Positions 43,257 through 51,888 of a stretch of 64,000 bases of DNA are shown here, piece after piece; position 1 is the stretch's first letter; the number at the start of each line of letters is the position of its first letter. The DNA lies in NCBI GenBank assembly GCA_963846315.1, contig CAWJVM010000016.1, positions 124,001-188,000 on the forward strand. The letters are read 5' to 3'. The translations under genes and the position numbers were made by a program. The notes beneath the pieces are model-generated. The model was not told the origin of the DNA. It saw only the letters and a list, made by a program, of their open reading frames with translations, and did no database searches. Origin of the DNA: RPQJ01 sp963846315. GTDB lineage: Bacteria; Pseudomonadota; Gammaproteobacteria; Steroidobacterales; Steroidobacteraceae.

Positions 43257-43799
43257 CTATTGCAGCCGCTCGGCCGTCGCCTGCGCGCACCCGCTGGGCG
43301 GGACAGGGGTGCCACCGACATCGAAGAACGTGACCGAGGCATAGCTCGACCAGTGATCGGCGTCCTCGATCTCGATGCCGTGGTCCAACCTCGAGGTGCC
43401 CCGAACGTACCGTGGCGTAGCTGGCGGCGTGACGACGCTCGTGAAGAGGATGAACGCCTCGAAGACCGCATGGTACGACTGCCGCCCCGCCCGTTCCCAG
43501 TAACCGTGACCCGAACTGCGCTGGCCTGGCTGGAAATCCGGGTTTGCTGAGCCCTCGACGAGGGTACCTTCGGCTCCGAAAGTCAGCAGTGACGGTCTGG
43601 CGAACTGGGAGAGCACTTGCCCCGTGACGCAGTTGTAGGGAGTGGTGGTCACCCGCCACGTCCCCACTAGAACGGAAGGTGCCCGCGTCCTGTCGAAGTC
43701 CCGCCCGTCGGCCTCGACCGGGCCTGCGGCCGTCGCGAGCGCGATCGCGATCGCAAGCGCCAGACCGATGGCCCGCTGTGTAATTGCTGTCTGAATCAT
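43257..43799 (-). CDS. Secreted hypothetical protein
   Basis: 180 aa with a signal peptide (AIGLALAIAIALATAAGPVEA). The mature part has VGTWRVTTTPYNCVTGQ and alternating strands (SLLTFGAEGTLVEGS, YHAVFEAFILFTSV), suggesting a small beta-barrel of lipocalin-like type. No named family was recognised. GGAGT lies six bases before the ATG, which fixes the start. The gene is flanked by the two copies of the 116-bp repeat and is divergent from the regulator gene. Confidence 0.72.
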   Translation of the reverse strand: MIQTAITQRAIGLALAIAIALATAAGPVEADGRDFDRTRAPSVLVGTWRVTTTPYNCVTGQVLSQFARPSLLTFGAEGTLVEGSANPDFQPGQRSSGHGYWERAGRQSYHAVFEAFILFTSVVTPPATPRYVRGTSRLDHGIEIEDADHWSSYASVTFFDVGGTPVPPSGCAQATAERLQ

Positions 43800-43903
43800 G
43801 GTCGTACTCCAGTTGATTGCACATGCCGGACTCGGCCGGCTCTGCCTCAAGGCCGCGACTGCTTCCGAACCATTGCGCTTCGATGCTAGAGTTCAGGTCA
43901 ATC

Positions 43904-44019
43904 GCGTTCCCGGCGCATTGACCATGCGGGCTGCGTCTTTCGGCGTGAATGATGGAGAGTTGATCCTTGTCCGATGTCTCTCCGATGCGTCTGGTCAGGA
44001 GCGAGCCGCCGGCTTCCAT
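43904..44019 (+). repeat. 116-bp direct repeat, copy 2
   Basis: Second copy of the repeat at 42954-43069, 950 bases away and in the same orientation. It carries the 5' region and the first 18 codons of the winged-helix regulator gene that begins at the TTG inside it. Confidence 0.8.
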
Positions 44020-45592
44020 CGACGGGCCGCAGCTCCCGCTTGCCAAGCGCCCCGACTTCGATCTCGGTGGCACCCGGGTCTTCCCGTCGCGTCTATTGCT
44101 GGAAGGTCGCGCTGCGACGGTCCCGCTCGAACGTCGCGTGATGGAGGTCCTGCTTACCTTCGTTGACGCCGACGGCGCCGTCCTCAGCCGTGACGACCTG
44201 CTGAAGCGCTGCTGGCCCGGCGTGGTGGTGGGCGACGATGCCGTGCATCGGGTGATCGGCGGGCTGCGCAAGGCAGCAGTTGCAGCGGGCGGTACATTCG
44301 CCATCGAGACTATTCCGCGCATCGGCTATCGGCTCAAACCACTGAGCACGGAAATTGACGTTGCGCATGAAGTGCCGGAGGGTGCGGAACCGCTTGACGT
44401 GCCGCAGCCAGTTATCGAATCGGCGGCAACGGAACCTCCTCGCGTGTCGCGTCGGTGGTTGCTGGCGGGCGGCGCGGCCGCGCTGGCGGCCGGTGGGTTT
44501 ACCTGGTGGCGGTTCACCGCGCCGACGACCCATCCTGAATCGACTCGGCTTGTCGAGGAAGCGCGGGTCGCAATGCGGGCCGGAACGGCGGTCAAGGACC
44601 GCGAAGCCATCGCGCTGATCGAGCGCGCGGTGGCCATCGCACCGGACGATGCCGCGGCCTGGGGCCTCTTGGCGCTCGTCCGCGCGCGGACTGACCAGCA
44701 TGCCGCGCCCGATGCGGCTGTCTCGTCAACGTCCCTGATCGACGAGGCCGCCGAGCGCGCACTCGCGTTGGACCCCACCAATGCGGATGCAAAGGCGGCC
44801 CGTGCGCTCGCCATCCCCTATTACGGCGACTGGCTGGCAGCCGAGCGGCGTTTCGACGCCGTGCTTGCCGACCATCCCGATCACGTCATCGTGCAGGACG
44901 CGCGTGTGTTCCTGCTGGGTGCTGTCGGGCGGATGCGCGAGAGCGGATTGGCGACGGGTCGCCGTCGCGGCCAGCGCCCCCTTCGATGCCAACGTGCAAT
45001 ACGGTCTGATCTACGGTCTCTGGTTTCTCGGCCGCGTCGAGGAGGCGGACCGCGTTGCCAGCCGGGCATTGGAGATGTGGCCAAGGCATTACGGCGTGTG
45101 GTTCGGGCGGCTCTGGCTGCTGGCCGGAACGGAGCGCTACGACCGGGCACTGGTGCAGATCGATGACGTGGCGGCTCGCCCCGCGTTACCGCCGCCGGTC
45201 ATCCAGACGCTGCGCGCCGCAATCGCTGCGGCCGACGACGAAACAGCCGGCCGCGGTCGGCGCCGCGGTGGACCAGGTGATGGCAGGCGTGTCGCGCAGC
45301 GTTGCTGCGGTCGTCAACGGCATGATGCTGCTCAATCACCTGGGCGCGACCGACCGGGCATTCGATCTGGCGCGTGCCTATTACCTGGAGCAGGGGCCGA
45401 TCATCGCCGCCGTGAAGTTGGCGACCGGGCCAGCCGGTGATCCGGGACCAGCGCAGGCGCAAGACCAATATGCTGTTCACTCCGACAGCGGCCGCCATGC
45501 GGAGCGACCCGCGATTCATGCCGCTGATGCAGCAGATGGGGCTGGTCGACTATTGGGACAAGCGCGGGATCGGCCCGGATTTTCTGCAGTAG
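43967..45592 (+). pseudogene. Winged-helix/TPR transmembrane regulator with three frameshifts
   Basis: The N-terminus (TTG start) is a CadC/OmpR-type winged helix: RVMEVLLTFVDADGAVLSR, LLKRCWPGVVVGDDAVHRVI, ETIPRIGYRLKP. A membrane helix (RRWLLAGGAAALAAGGFTWW) and TPR-like repeats follow. Near 44941 the sense passes to the next frame (RVAVAASAPFDANVQYG). It changes again near 45240 (AAVGAAVDQVMAGV) and near 45415 (QPVIRDQRRRKTNMLF), ending with the family tail WDKRGIGPDFLQ. Each break is explained by one extra base. The protein would sense a signal across the membrane and regulate nearby secreted genes. The gene is either decayed or affected by sequence errors. Confidence 0.8.
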
Positions 45593-45621
45593 CGCGTCAC
45601 GCCGAGGGTCGAGCGGTTGCG

Positions 45622-47990
45622 TCAATAGCTGACGTGCAGTTGCAGGCCCAGTTGCCGGGTGCGCGCCGTGGTCGCGAAGTAGCCGGTGTTCGGGCCGGCT
45701 CCGACCAGCGGCTCATACCAGACGCCATACAACTCGTCGGTCAGGTTGCGTCCGACCAGCGCCACTTCCCAACGTCCGTCGGCACTGCCGAGGGCCAGTC
45801 TTGCGTCGAGCTTGGCGTAGGACGGCTGCTTCGATCCCGGGGCGCCATTGACGGTCGTGTAGAACTCGTCGGTGACCATCAGGTCGACACGCGCCCGGAT
45901 TGTAAGCGGCAGACCCAGCCGTTCACCCGCCAGTGCGCGCCGATACTCGAGCGACGTCGTGCCCGACCACTCGGGTGCGAACGAGGTCGCGAAGCCGCTC
46001 AGGTCCTGCGCGCAGATGACACCTGGATTGCCGCTGCAGACGGTCGCACCGGGCGGCAATGGCGCGCCGCCGATGCGTACGCATCCCTGCGCAATCGTCT
46101 GCGCCGGCGTCAGGTAGCAGGCCTGGTTCTCGAACGAACCGTAGGTCGCGTCGAGCCAGCCGAGCGACAGGCCGAGTTGCCAGCCGTCGAGGAACGCCCA
46201 GTCGAACGCGAGGTCGACGCCACGCGACTCGGCCGACGCGGCATTGCGAACCAGTGACAGCCCCGACACAGGGTCGAGCACCGAAACCTGCAGGTCGCTG
46301 TAGTCGCCGTCGAAGACCGCGATGTCGAGCCGGGCTGCGCCGTCGGCCAGCGTCAGCTTGAGCCCGGCCTCCAGGTAGTCGACCGACTCCGGGCCGAATC
46401 CGAGCTCGTCGATCGGACCGCCGAGAAACGAGTTGAACCCGCCGGCCTTGAACCCTTCCCGCCAACTCACGTAGTAGAACTGGCCCTGGGCCGGACGCCA
46501 CTCGAGTGTCGCGGCCGGCGTCAGCTTGTCGTCGCTGCGGGACTGCCGGGTCGCCACGAATGCGGTGCGCGTGAGGGTGACAGGCACTGCAAAGCTCCAC
46601 GGGTCCGGGCCCGGTGCAGTCGAGTTCGGGGACAACTGATAGACGGTGCGATCCGCATCGATATCGCGGCTGGCGTCCGTGTACCGGGCAGCGAGGCGCA
46701 GCGTCACCTCGTCGAAGGCCTGCACTCCTGCCTCGCCAAATACCGACCACGAATCGCTGTCCTGTAGCGAATTCGTCACGATGGCCTGGTTCGCCGGCGC
46801 TTGCAGAGCAACCTGCGCGAAGGGTGCGTTGTCGCGCGCGCCCTGCTCGTGATACGCACCGACCATCCAGGACCAGCGTCCCTCCTGCAGCGAGCGAACG
46901 CGCACTTCCTGGCTGAACAGGCGACTCGAGTCCTCGTAGGCGGCGAGCATGCGCTGATTCCACGAGTGGTCCTGCTTGACCTCCGAGTAGAAGTGCTGGT
47001 CGTAGTAGGCAACATCAAACGAAAACTCCAGATCATCCGGCAGGGTCCAGGTCCCGATACGAGGCCTGACAGCAGCTCGTTGTCCTGCAATTCGCCCGGT
47101 CGGTCCGGATTCTCGAAGATGCCGAGCGCCGCGCCGAACGCCGTCCGGTCGTAGCGGAACGCACGCACGTCGTCCATGCGGCAGTCTTCGTATTCGGGAT
47201 TCAGCAGCCGCGGCACCGTGAAGGCCTGCGGCACGCAACGCACGTATTGTGTCTGGAGGCCGCGTGTCGTGTTGTTCGAGTACTCGAGCTTGCCATCGAG
47301 GATCAGCTCGTCGAGCGGCTTCCATCGCAGCGCCAGGCGCCCGAGCTCGTCGCGCTGCTGCGGTGAACGCTGTCCGCTGGCGGTATTCGTCATGTAGCCG
47401 TCGAGTTCGCGCCATCTGCCGGCGACGCGCGCGGCCAGTGTTTCGCCGACCGGCACATTGACGACACCGGTGATGGCCGTTTCGTCGTGCTCGAATTCGT
47501 GGTAGGCGTCAACAGACGCCGCGAACTGAGGCTGCGGCTTGCGCGTGACGACGCCGAATGCGCCTGCGATCGCGTTCTTGCCGAAGTGTGTCGGCTGCGG
47601 GCCCTTCAGGATCTCGATGCGTTCAACGTCGACAAATCCCGACCTCGACGATCGTGAACTTCCGAACCAGACACCGTCGACGAATACAGGCGCCGACTGT
47701 TCGAAGCCGAAGTTCAGGCCCGACGCGATGCCGCGAATCGAAAGCACGTCGAGCAGCCCGGCAGGACCGATCTTGATGCCGGGCAGCGTCAGGTCTTCCC
47801 AGCGTGTAACCGCGAACTCATCGAGCCGCAAGCCGCCGATGACGGTGACGCTGAGCGGCACGTCGGCGAGTCGCTCCTCGATCCGACGCGCGGTGACGAC
47901 GACTTCCTCGAGAGCAGCCCGGTCCGTCGCGGCCTGCACCGTCCCGGCGAAGGCGATTCCCAGCAGACACAGGACCCTGATTGCTCGCAT
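45622..47990 (-). pseudogene. TonB-dependent outer-membrane receptor with one frameshift
   Basis: The N-terminal half has a signal peptide (VLCLLGIAFAGTVQA), the plug start EEVVVTARR and a plug domain with SIRGIASGLNFGFEQ and VERIEILKGPQ. The C-terminal half in another frame carries barrel strands and ends with a terminal aromatic (LGLQLHVSY). The frames part near 47060-47075, where one base appears to be missing after LQDNELLSG. Total length about 790 codons is right for a receptor such as those for siderophores, cobalamin or carbohydrates; no substrate can be named. The regulator next to it is also broken. Either true decay or an assembly error. Confidence 0.85.
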
Positions 47991-48492
47991 GCAGTCCCTT
48001 GCCGCTTCTGCCCCCGGCTGAGGTCTTGCAGCCATCCACCCGAGTGCTGCGATGACGATCGAGATTAGCACGAGGCGTGGAGACGGATCTTGGCGCCGCA
48101 GCTTGGCGAGGCGGACCTCTTGGCAGCCATCGCTGTAGGCCGGATTCAGTAACTCACTGGATAGGTGAGGTGGCTTCGAGACTTCCGATCATCGTTGATC
48201 AGGCAATTCGAGTCCGTACGTGTTCGCGTCGCGAAGGCAGGAACTTTGCGCGAGCGTGGTGTCGGCAATGTCTGCACGCCACGCAAGTGTGGCCCCTACC
48301 TGTAGTTGACCGGCTGCTTGTGCCGATACGTGAGCGTGGGCAGGAATTGGAGCGGACGACGGCGGAATATACAGTCGCGGATCAGTCCCCAGGCCAGACT
48401 CGCCAGGGTGTCGTCGGTATCCATGCCGGGCATGGATGGCGCGCCGTGCCTGCCCTGTCGTGCTGCACTTCTATTGAGAACGCCTGGAAACA
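47991..48492. other. Intergenic region upstream of the TonB receptor
   Basis: No gene supported. Frames on the plus strand (for example from 48077) have arginine/cysteine-rich composition without family resemblance. The receptor promoter on the minus strand should lie near 48000-48070. Confidence 0.4.
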
Positions 48493-48495
48493 GAA

Positions 48496-48514
48496 ACCCG
48501 GCACGAGGCCGGGC
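48496..48514 (-). terminator. Intrinsic terminator of the PEP-CTERM gene
   Basis: On the minus strand, a 6-bp stem CCCGGC/GCCGGG with a five-base loop is followed by TTTCTGTTT, 25 bases after the stop of the PEP-CTERM gene. Confidence 0.65.
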
Positions 48515-48538
48515 TTCTGGCTGCGTCGAGCGTGTCGC

Positions 48539-49267
48539 TTACGCTTTGCGGCGGCGGCTCAGGCCAAGACCCATGAGGCCGAGGCCGAGTAGCGCCAGCG
48601 TGCCGGGTTCGGGCACCGACACCTGCGTGATCAGGTCCTGGCGATCGGTCAGGCGCTGGCTGTTGACGAGCACCACGAGGCCCTGCGCCATGGGACCCGT
48701 GCCATTCAAGCTACTGAGCCAGCCCTGCGCCGTCGTCAGCACGGTGCCGCCGCTGGTGAGGCTGAAGTCGCCGGTCAGCAGGTCCATGTCGGTAGTGCCG
48801 TAAGCAAGTTCCCACAGAGCGACCTGGAAGGCTGCCGCCGAATTGTTGTCCACAACGAGGTTCCGGTTGCGGCCCCACAGTTCGGCGATCAGCGCCTGGC
48901 TGTACGAGGCGCCGCCAACGGTGTTGACGCTGTACGGATTCGAGAACGGCGTCAGGTAAACGTCGGGCTCGAGGCAGAAACTGAAAAACTCGGTCCAGTC
49001 CGACGTCGGCGTGGGCGCGACGTGCCGATAGTCCAGCACGAACAGGCCGGCGCTGGCGTTGACGGTCGTGCCGCCATTCAGGCTGAAAGACACGCCCGCG
49101 TACAGGCCGTTCGGATCAGCGAGCACCGGCGTTGGCGTGAACTCCGTACCGGTCTGGTTACCAATATCGACGGAGTCGCCCACCACCAGCGGCAGTGCCG
49201 AAGCGGAGGCTGCCGCAAATATGCTCGCCGTTGCTGCCGCCGCCGATATCCAATTGCGCATCTGCAT
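48539..49267 (-). CDS. PEP-CTERM sorting-domain protein
   Basis: 242 aa. A signal peptide (SAAAATASIFAAASASA) and a C-terminal sorting signal VPEPGTLALLGLGLMGLG followed by SRRRKA are the two hallmarks. Between them lies an extracellular domain with LYAGVSFSLNGG and SFCLEPDVYL, resembling PEP-CTERM proteins of unknown role (exopolysaccharide-linked biofilm or floc components). Processing requires an exosortase, which is not in this window. GGGAG is spaced five to six bases before the chosen ATG; a second ATG two codons later is less well placed. Confidence 0.88.
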   Translation of the reverse strand: MQMRNWISAAAATASIFAAASASALPLVVGDSVDIGNQTGTEFTPTPVLADPNGLYAGVSFSLNGGTTVNASAGLFVLDYRHVAPTPTSDWTEFFSFCLEPDVYLTPFSNPYSVNTVGGASYSQALIAELWGRNRNLVVDNNSAAAFQVALWELAYGTTDMDLLTGDFSLTSGGTVLTTAQGWLSSLNGTGPMAQGLVVLVNSQRLTDRQDLITQVSVPEPGTLALLGLGLMGLGLSRRRKA

Positions 49268-49699
49268 CGAGACTCCCGGTTTGTAACGCCTGACTAGCGG
49301 GCCCCTGCAAGAGGCCTTGTGACTGTGTTCAGTGCACGTATCGGGCCAACCCAATGCAATCACAAGGAAATCAGCTGATTAGCGGTCACTCGCGGCTGTT
49401 TCGGCGGCGGCGCCGACCAGGTGATGTCAGAAATTCCGACGACCGATCTTAAGACTATGTCAAACCTGTGCGTTCCAAGCGCGTTACCGTACTGCTCCGC
49501 CGACACGACGAGACCCAACGAATTGCCAGCGACGAGCTGCTTCAGCGCGCCCAACGTCGGACCCGACCAGGGAACGACGAACGGGTGCGGTCGGGCGGCA
49601 ATGCACGCTACCACTTGTCCTTTCACCGGCACGCGTGGAACGCATGGCGCGTGAAATGCAGCGTGACTGCGCCGCCAGCGCAAAGGCGCTCGCTGTCCA
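49268..49699. other. Intergenic region upstream of the recombinase remnant
   Basis: No intact gene. Open frames on both strands lack family resemblance. It probably holds the decayed middle of the serine recombinase whose C-terminal part follows, and the promoter of the PEP-CTERM gene near 49280-49330. Confidence 0.4.
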
Positions 49700-50051
49700 C
49701 TCGATCTGGAACTGGTCTGCAAGAACTGCAGGACCTGCACGCACGAATTGACCGTCTAAGGGTCCCTATGACCGTCGGCGATCCAGACATGCCTGGCGAC
49801 GAACTGCAGGCAGCGATCGAGCGAGCCCAGACGAAACGTCGGCAGTGGCTCAATGCCCATTGCGCAACCGCCTCGACAACGTAATCGGCACATTACCCAG
49901 GGCAGCCGAGTTATACCGGCGTCAGATCGCCGCGGGACTCGATGGAAGCCCTCAGCAAGCGGCCAAGACTCTTCTGCTGCTTCGCGAGATTCTCGGCAGG
50001 AAAGTGCCACTGAAGCGGCTGAGCCAAGAACTGTGGCCCCAGAGGGAGTAG
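49700..50051 (+). pseudogene. Serine recombinase C-terminal remnant
   Basis: The first part reads LQELQDLHARIDRLR then GDPDMPGDELQAAIERAQTK, which matches the coiled-coil tail of large serine recombinases. After a frame change near 49850 it continues TLPRAAELYRRQIAAGLDG and then LLLREILGRKVPL. The conserved catalytic and zinc-ribbon parts are missing upstream. It is a non-functional fragment of the type of enzyme that moves integrative elements, and it sits just before hicAB and within the set of tRNA-derived repeats. Confidence 0.72.
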
Positions 50052-50062
50052 TGGGTATGGTG

Positions 50063-50099
50063 TTGACCAACAAGAAACTCGGTGGTTAGAATAACCACC
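50063..50099 (+). promoter_or_regulatory. hicAB promoter with overlapping palindromic operator
   Basis: TTGACC (50063-50068) and TAGAAT (50087-50092) are separated by 18 bases and form a strong -35/-10 pair. The inverted repeat GGTGGTTA-GAA-TAACCACC (50081-50099) covers the -10 and ends just before the hicA start. This is the expected placement for autorepression by HicB or the HicAB complex. Confidence 0.75.
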
Positions 50100-50282
50100 T
50101 TGAAAAGTGCCGACCTCATCCGCGAACTCGAGCTGACAGGCTGGACGTTGCGCCGGACGGTCGGCAGCCATCACATCTTCGTGCATGCGACTCGGCCAGG
50201 GCACATTACGGTGCCACACCCGAAGAAGGACCCTGGCAAAGGACTCGTACACAAGATCAGGAAGCAGGCAGGCCTAAGATGA
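50100..50282 (+). CDS. hicA: HicA-type mRNA interferase toxin
   Basis: 60 aa double-stranded RNA-binding-like toxin. LKSADLIRELELTGWTLRR, GSHHIF (catalytic His) and TVPHPKKDPGKGLVHKI match the SHH/HPKKD group of HicA. Overexpressed HicA cleaves mRNA. I start at TTG because it aligns with MKSSDLI of homologues; a GTG 18 bases upstream lies inside the operator. By the promoter position the transcript would begin at or a few bases before this codon, so translation may be leaderless. The stop overlaps the hicB ATG (ATGA). Confidence 0.88.
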   Translation: MKSADLIRELELTGWTLRRTVGSHHIFVHATRPGHITVPHPKKDPGKGLVHKIRKQAGLR

Positions 50283-50680
50283 AGTTCACCATCGCCATTG
50301 AACCGGGGACGCGAAAGACAGCATTCGGCGTAATCGTTCCCGATCTGCCCGGCTGCTTCAGCGCCGGTGATACGGTGGAAGATGCTTTCGACAACGTCCG
50401 CGAGGCCATTGAAGCTCACTGCGAACTGCTGGCCGAGGATGGCAAGGCGATGCCGCGTCCCAAGCCGATGAGCGACTGGCAGGCAGATCGTGAATACAAG
50501 GGTTGGACTTGGGGAATCGTCGATGTGCCGGTGGAGCGATTCTTCGGCCCTGCCGAGAAGATCAACATCACGGTTCCCGGCCGTTTGCTCAAGCAGATCG
50601 ATGAGCATGCACGCGCGCACGGAGAAACCCGCAGTGGCTTCCTGACCAAGGCGGCGCTCGAGGCGATGCGTCGAGCCTGA
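50279..50680 (+). CDS. hicB: HicB-type antitoxin
   Basis: 133 aa. The N-terminal partial RNase H-like fold (FGVIVPDLPGCFSAGDTVED AFDNVREA region) binds the toxin; the C-terminal part INITVPGRLLKQIDEHAR, then TRSGFLTKAALEAMRR, is a ribbon-helix-helix-like DNA-binding domain. It neutralises HicA and represses the operon at the palindrome upstream. The gene is complete and translationally coupled to hicA. Copy B of the tRNA-derived repeat starts 12 bases after its stop and supplies the terminator. Confidence 0.9.
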   Translation: MKFTIAIEPGTRKTAFGVIVPDLPGCFSAGDTVEDAFDNVREAIEAHCELLAEDGKAMPRPKPMSDWQADREYKGWTWGIVDVPVERFFGPAEKINITVPGRLLKQIDEHARAHGETRSGFLTKAALEAMRRA

Positions 50681-50692
50681 CAGAATCCGCAT

Positions 50693-50766
50693 AGCAAAAC
50701 GGCCCCAGAGGGGCCGTTCAATTCGATTCCATGGTAGCGGGGGCGCGTTACCGATCCAGGCAATCT
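50693..50766 (-). repeat. tRNA-fMet 3'-end repeat, copy B
   Basis: Shares AGCAAAACGGCCCCAGAGGG and onwards with the tRNA-fMet downstream region and acceptor 3' strand, with a few changes (CAATTCGATTCCATGG in the middle). After GGTAGCGGGGG it continues CGCGTTACCGATCCAGGCAA, similar to copies A and C. It lies between convergent hicB and the nucleotidyltransferase gene. Confidence 0.85.
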
Positions 50767-50796
50767 CAATGGCTGGGCCTCGTCCCCTGGGACGCG

Positions 50797-51324
50797 TCAG
50801 TCGACGGCGCCGATGAGACGCTCAACGGCTTTCACCGTCTCGCGACCGAACCGCTGCGCCAACCGTCGCAATAGCTCCTCATCAAGTGACCCGCGATCCA
50901 TATCCATGACCGCGCGCGCATCCGCCAGCTCCACGGGTCCGCCGGCGAACGCCTTCATGGCGATGAAGTCCTCGCGGCCGACGATCTCCAAGATCGCTTC
51001 CGCGAGCGTTACCTGCCGCGTGCGGTTCAGAAGCTCGGGATCCATGCCGCGCAGGCCGACCAGGAGATCGACGCGGTTACCGTGGCGATCCTTGACCTCG
51101 AGCAACGCTGGAATCGGATCGTCGACATCACCGGTCCTGAGCGTCGTTTCGTAGCCCTCCTCAACGAGGGACTGTCTCAGCGCCTGCGCCTCGCGGACCT
51201 GCAGCGCTACGACGGCGTCGGCATCGAGGCTGGCGCGCACGACCCCGTGCACGGCTGCCGCCATCGCACCGATGACCGCGTAGCGAACTCCTTGTGTTGC
51301 GAGAAGCTCGGCGACGTCCGCCAT
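50797..51324 (-). CDS. Nucleotidyltransferase-fold protein, possible toxin of a two-gene unit
   Basis: 175 aa. YAVIGAMAAAVHGVVRAS and LDADAVVAL, then RVDLLVGLRGMD and VGREDFIAMKAFAGGP, are typical of a stand-alone nucleotidyltransferase family related to AbiEii/MNT-type toxins. Acidic residues on the central strands are the likely metal ligands. The chosen ATG shares one base with the stop of the small upstream gene (TGATG). An earlier ATG at 51360 adds 12 residues. The pair may be a toxin-antitoxin or phage-defence unit, but the role is unproven. Confidence 0.78.
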   Translation of the reverse strand: MADVAELLATQGVRYAVIGAMAAAVHGVVRASLDADAVVALQVREAQALRQSLVEEGYETTLRTGDVDDPIPALLEVKDRHGNRVDLLVGLRGMDPELLNRTRQVTLAEAILEIVGREDFIAMKAFAGGPVELADARAVMDMDRGSLDEELLRRLAQRFGRETVKAVERLIGAVD

Positions 51325-51521
51325 CAGCAGCGCTGACTGGCCCGGCGCACTAGTCCGCATTCGGCGCCGCCAAGCGCGATGGGCGCTGCTGGCCTGCGCC
51401 TGCGGAGCTGGACCATGAGCTGGCAGTGAGCCAGGAAGGCAGCCAGCCGCTGTTCCGGCGTCATGCGCTTGACGTCCTCGCTCAAGCTGCGGCGAGCAGC
51501 ATCGGCCAGTTGCGATCTCAT
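51324..51521 (-). CDS. Small helical partner of the nucleotidyltransferase
   Basis: 65 aa. RSQLADAARRSLSEDVKR and PEQRLAAFLAHCQLM suggest two or three basic helices. Small proteins of this kind regularly precede this nucleotidyltransferase family. The frame extends upstream to 51572; the ATG used gives the partner-like size. Coupled to the next gene by TGATG. Function is not known; an antitoxin or DNA-binding role is possible. Confidence 0.65.
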   Translation of the reverse strand: MRSQLADAARRSLSEDVKRMTPEQRLAAFLAHCQLMVQLRRRRPAAPIALGGAECGLVRRASQRC

Positions 51522-51598
51522 GGGGCGATGTGGAACCGGCGCGGAGGTGGTGTCAAGCAGCAGCGCGAACATGCCAGGCGGAGCTGCTTGCCCCGGAA

Positions 51599-51679
51599 AG
51601 CAAAACGGCCCCAGAGGGGCCGTTTACTTCGATTCGATGGTAGCGGGGGCCTGCTACCGGTCCAAGCAACACCGTTGCT
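51599..51679 (-). repeat. tRNA-fMet 3'-end repeat, copy C
   Basis: Contains the conserved AGCAAAACGGCCCCAGAGGG segment and the tail GCGGGGGCCTGCTACCGG, as in copies A and B. It lies downstream of the RND pump gene and upstream of the small partner gene. The 210 bases to the pump stop hold no recognisable gene. Confidence 0.85.
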
Positions 51680-51888
51680 GAGGCAACACTCTGTAGAACT
51701 ATCAACCACTTAGCGCACTGCAGCAGGTCTCGCGGCAGCGAACCAACTGGGGCTGTTAGCTGGCGCGCACCCGATGCCGTCAACCTCGAAGGCCCGCTGA
51801 TCGGTCGCCTGTTCATCAAGGCAGGTTACCGATGCCACGGAACCCCCGAGAGGATCGAGGTGCTCGAGTGGCACGTCCGCGATTACCT

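Noticed and set aside
48077..48592. 171-codon plus-strand frame
   Set aside because: Arg/Cys-rich, overlaps the PEP-CTERM gene and its terminator, no family resemblance.
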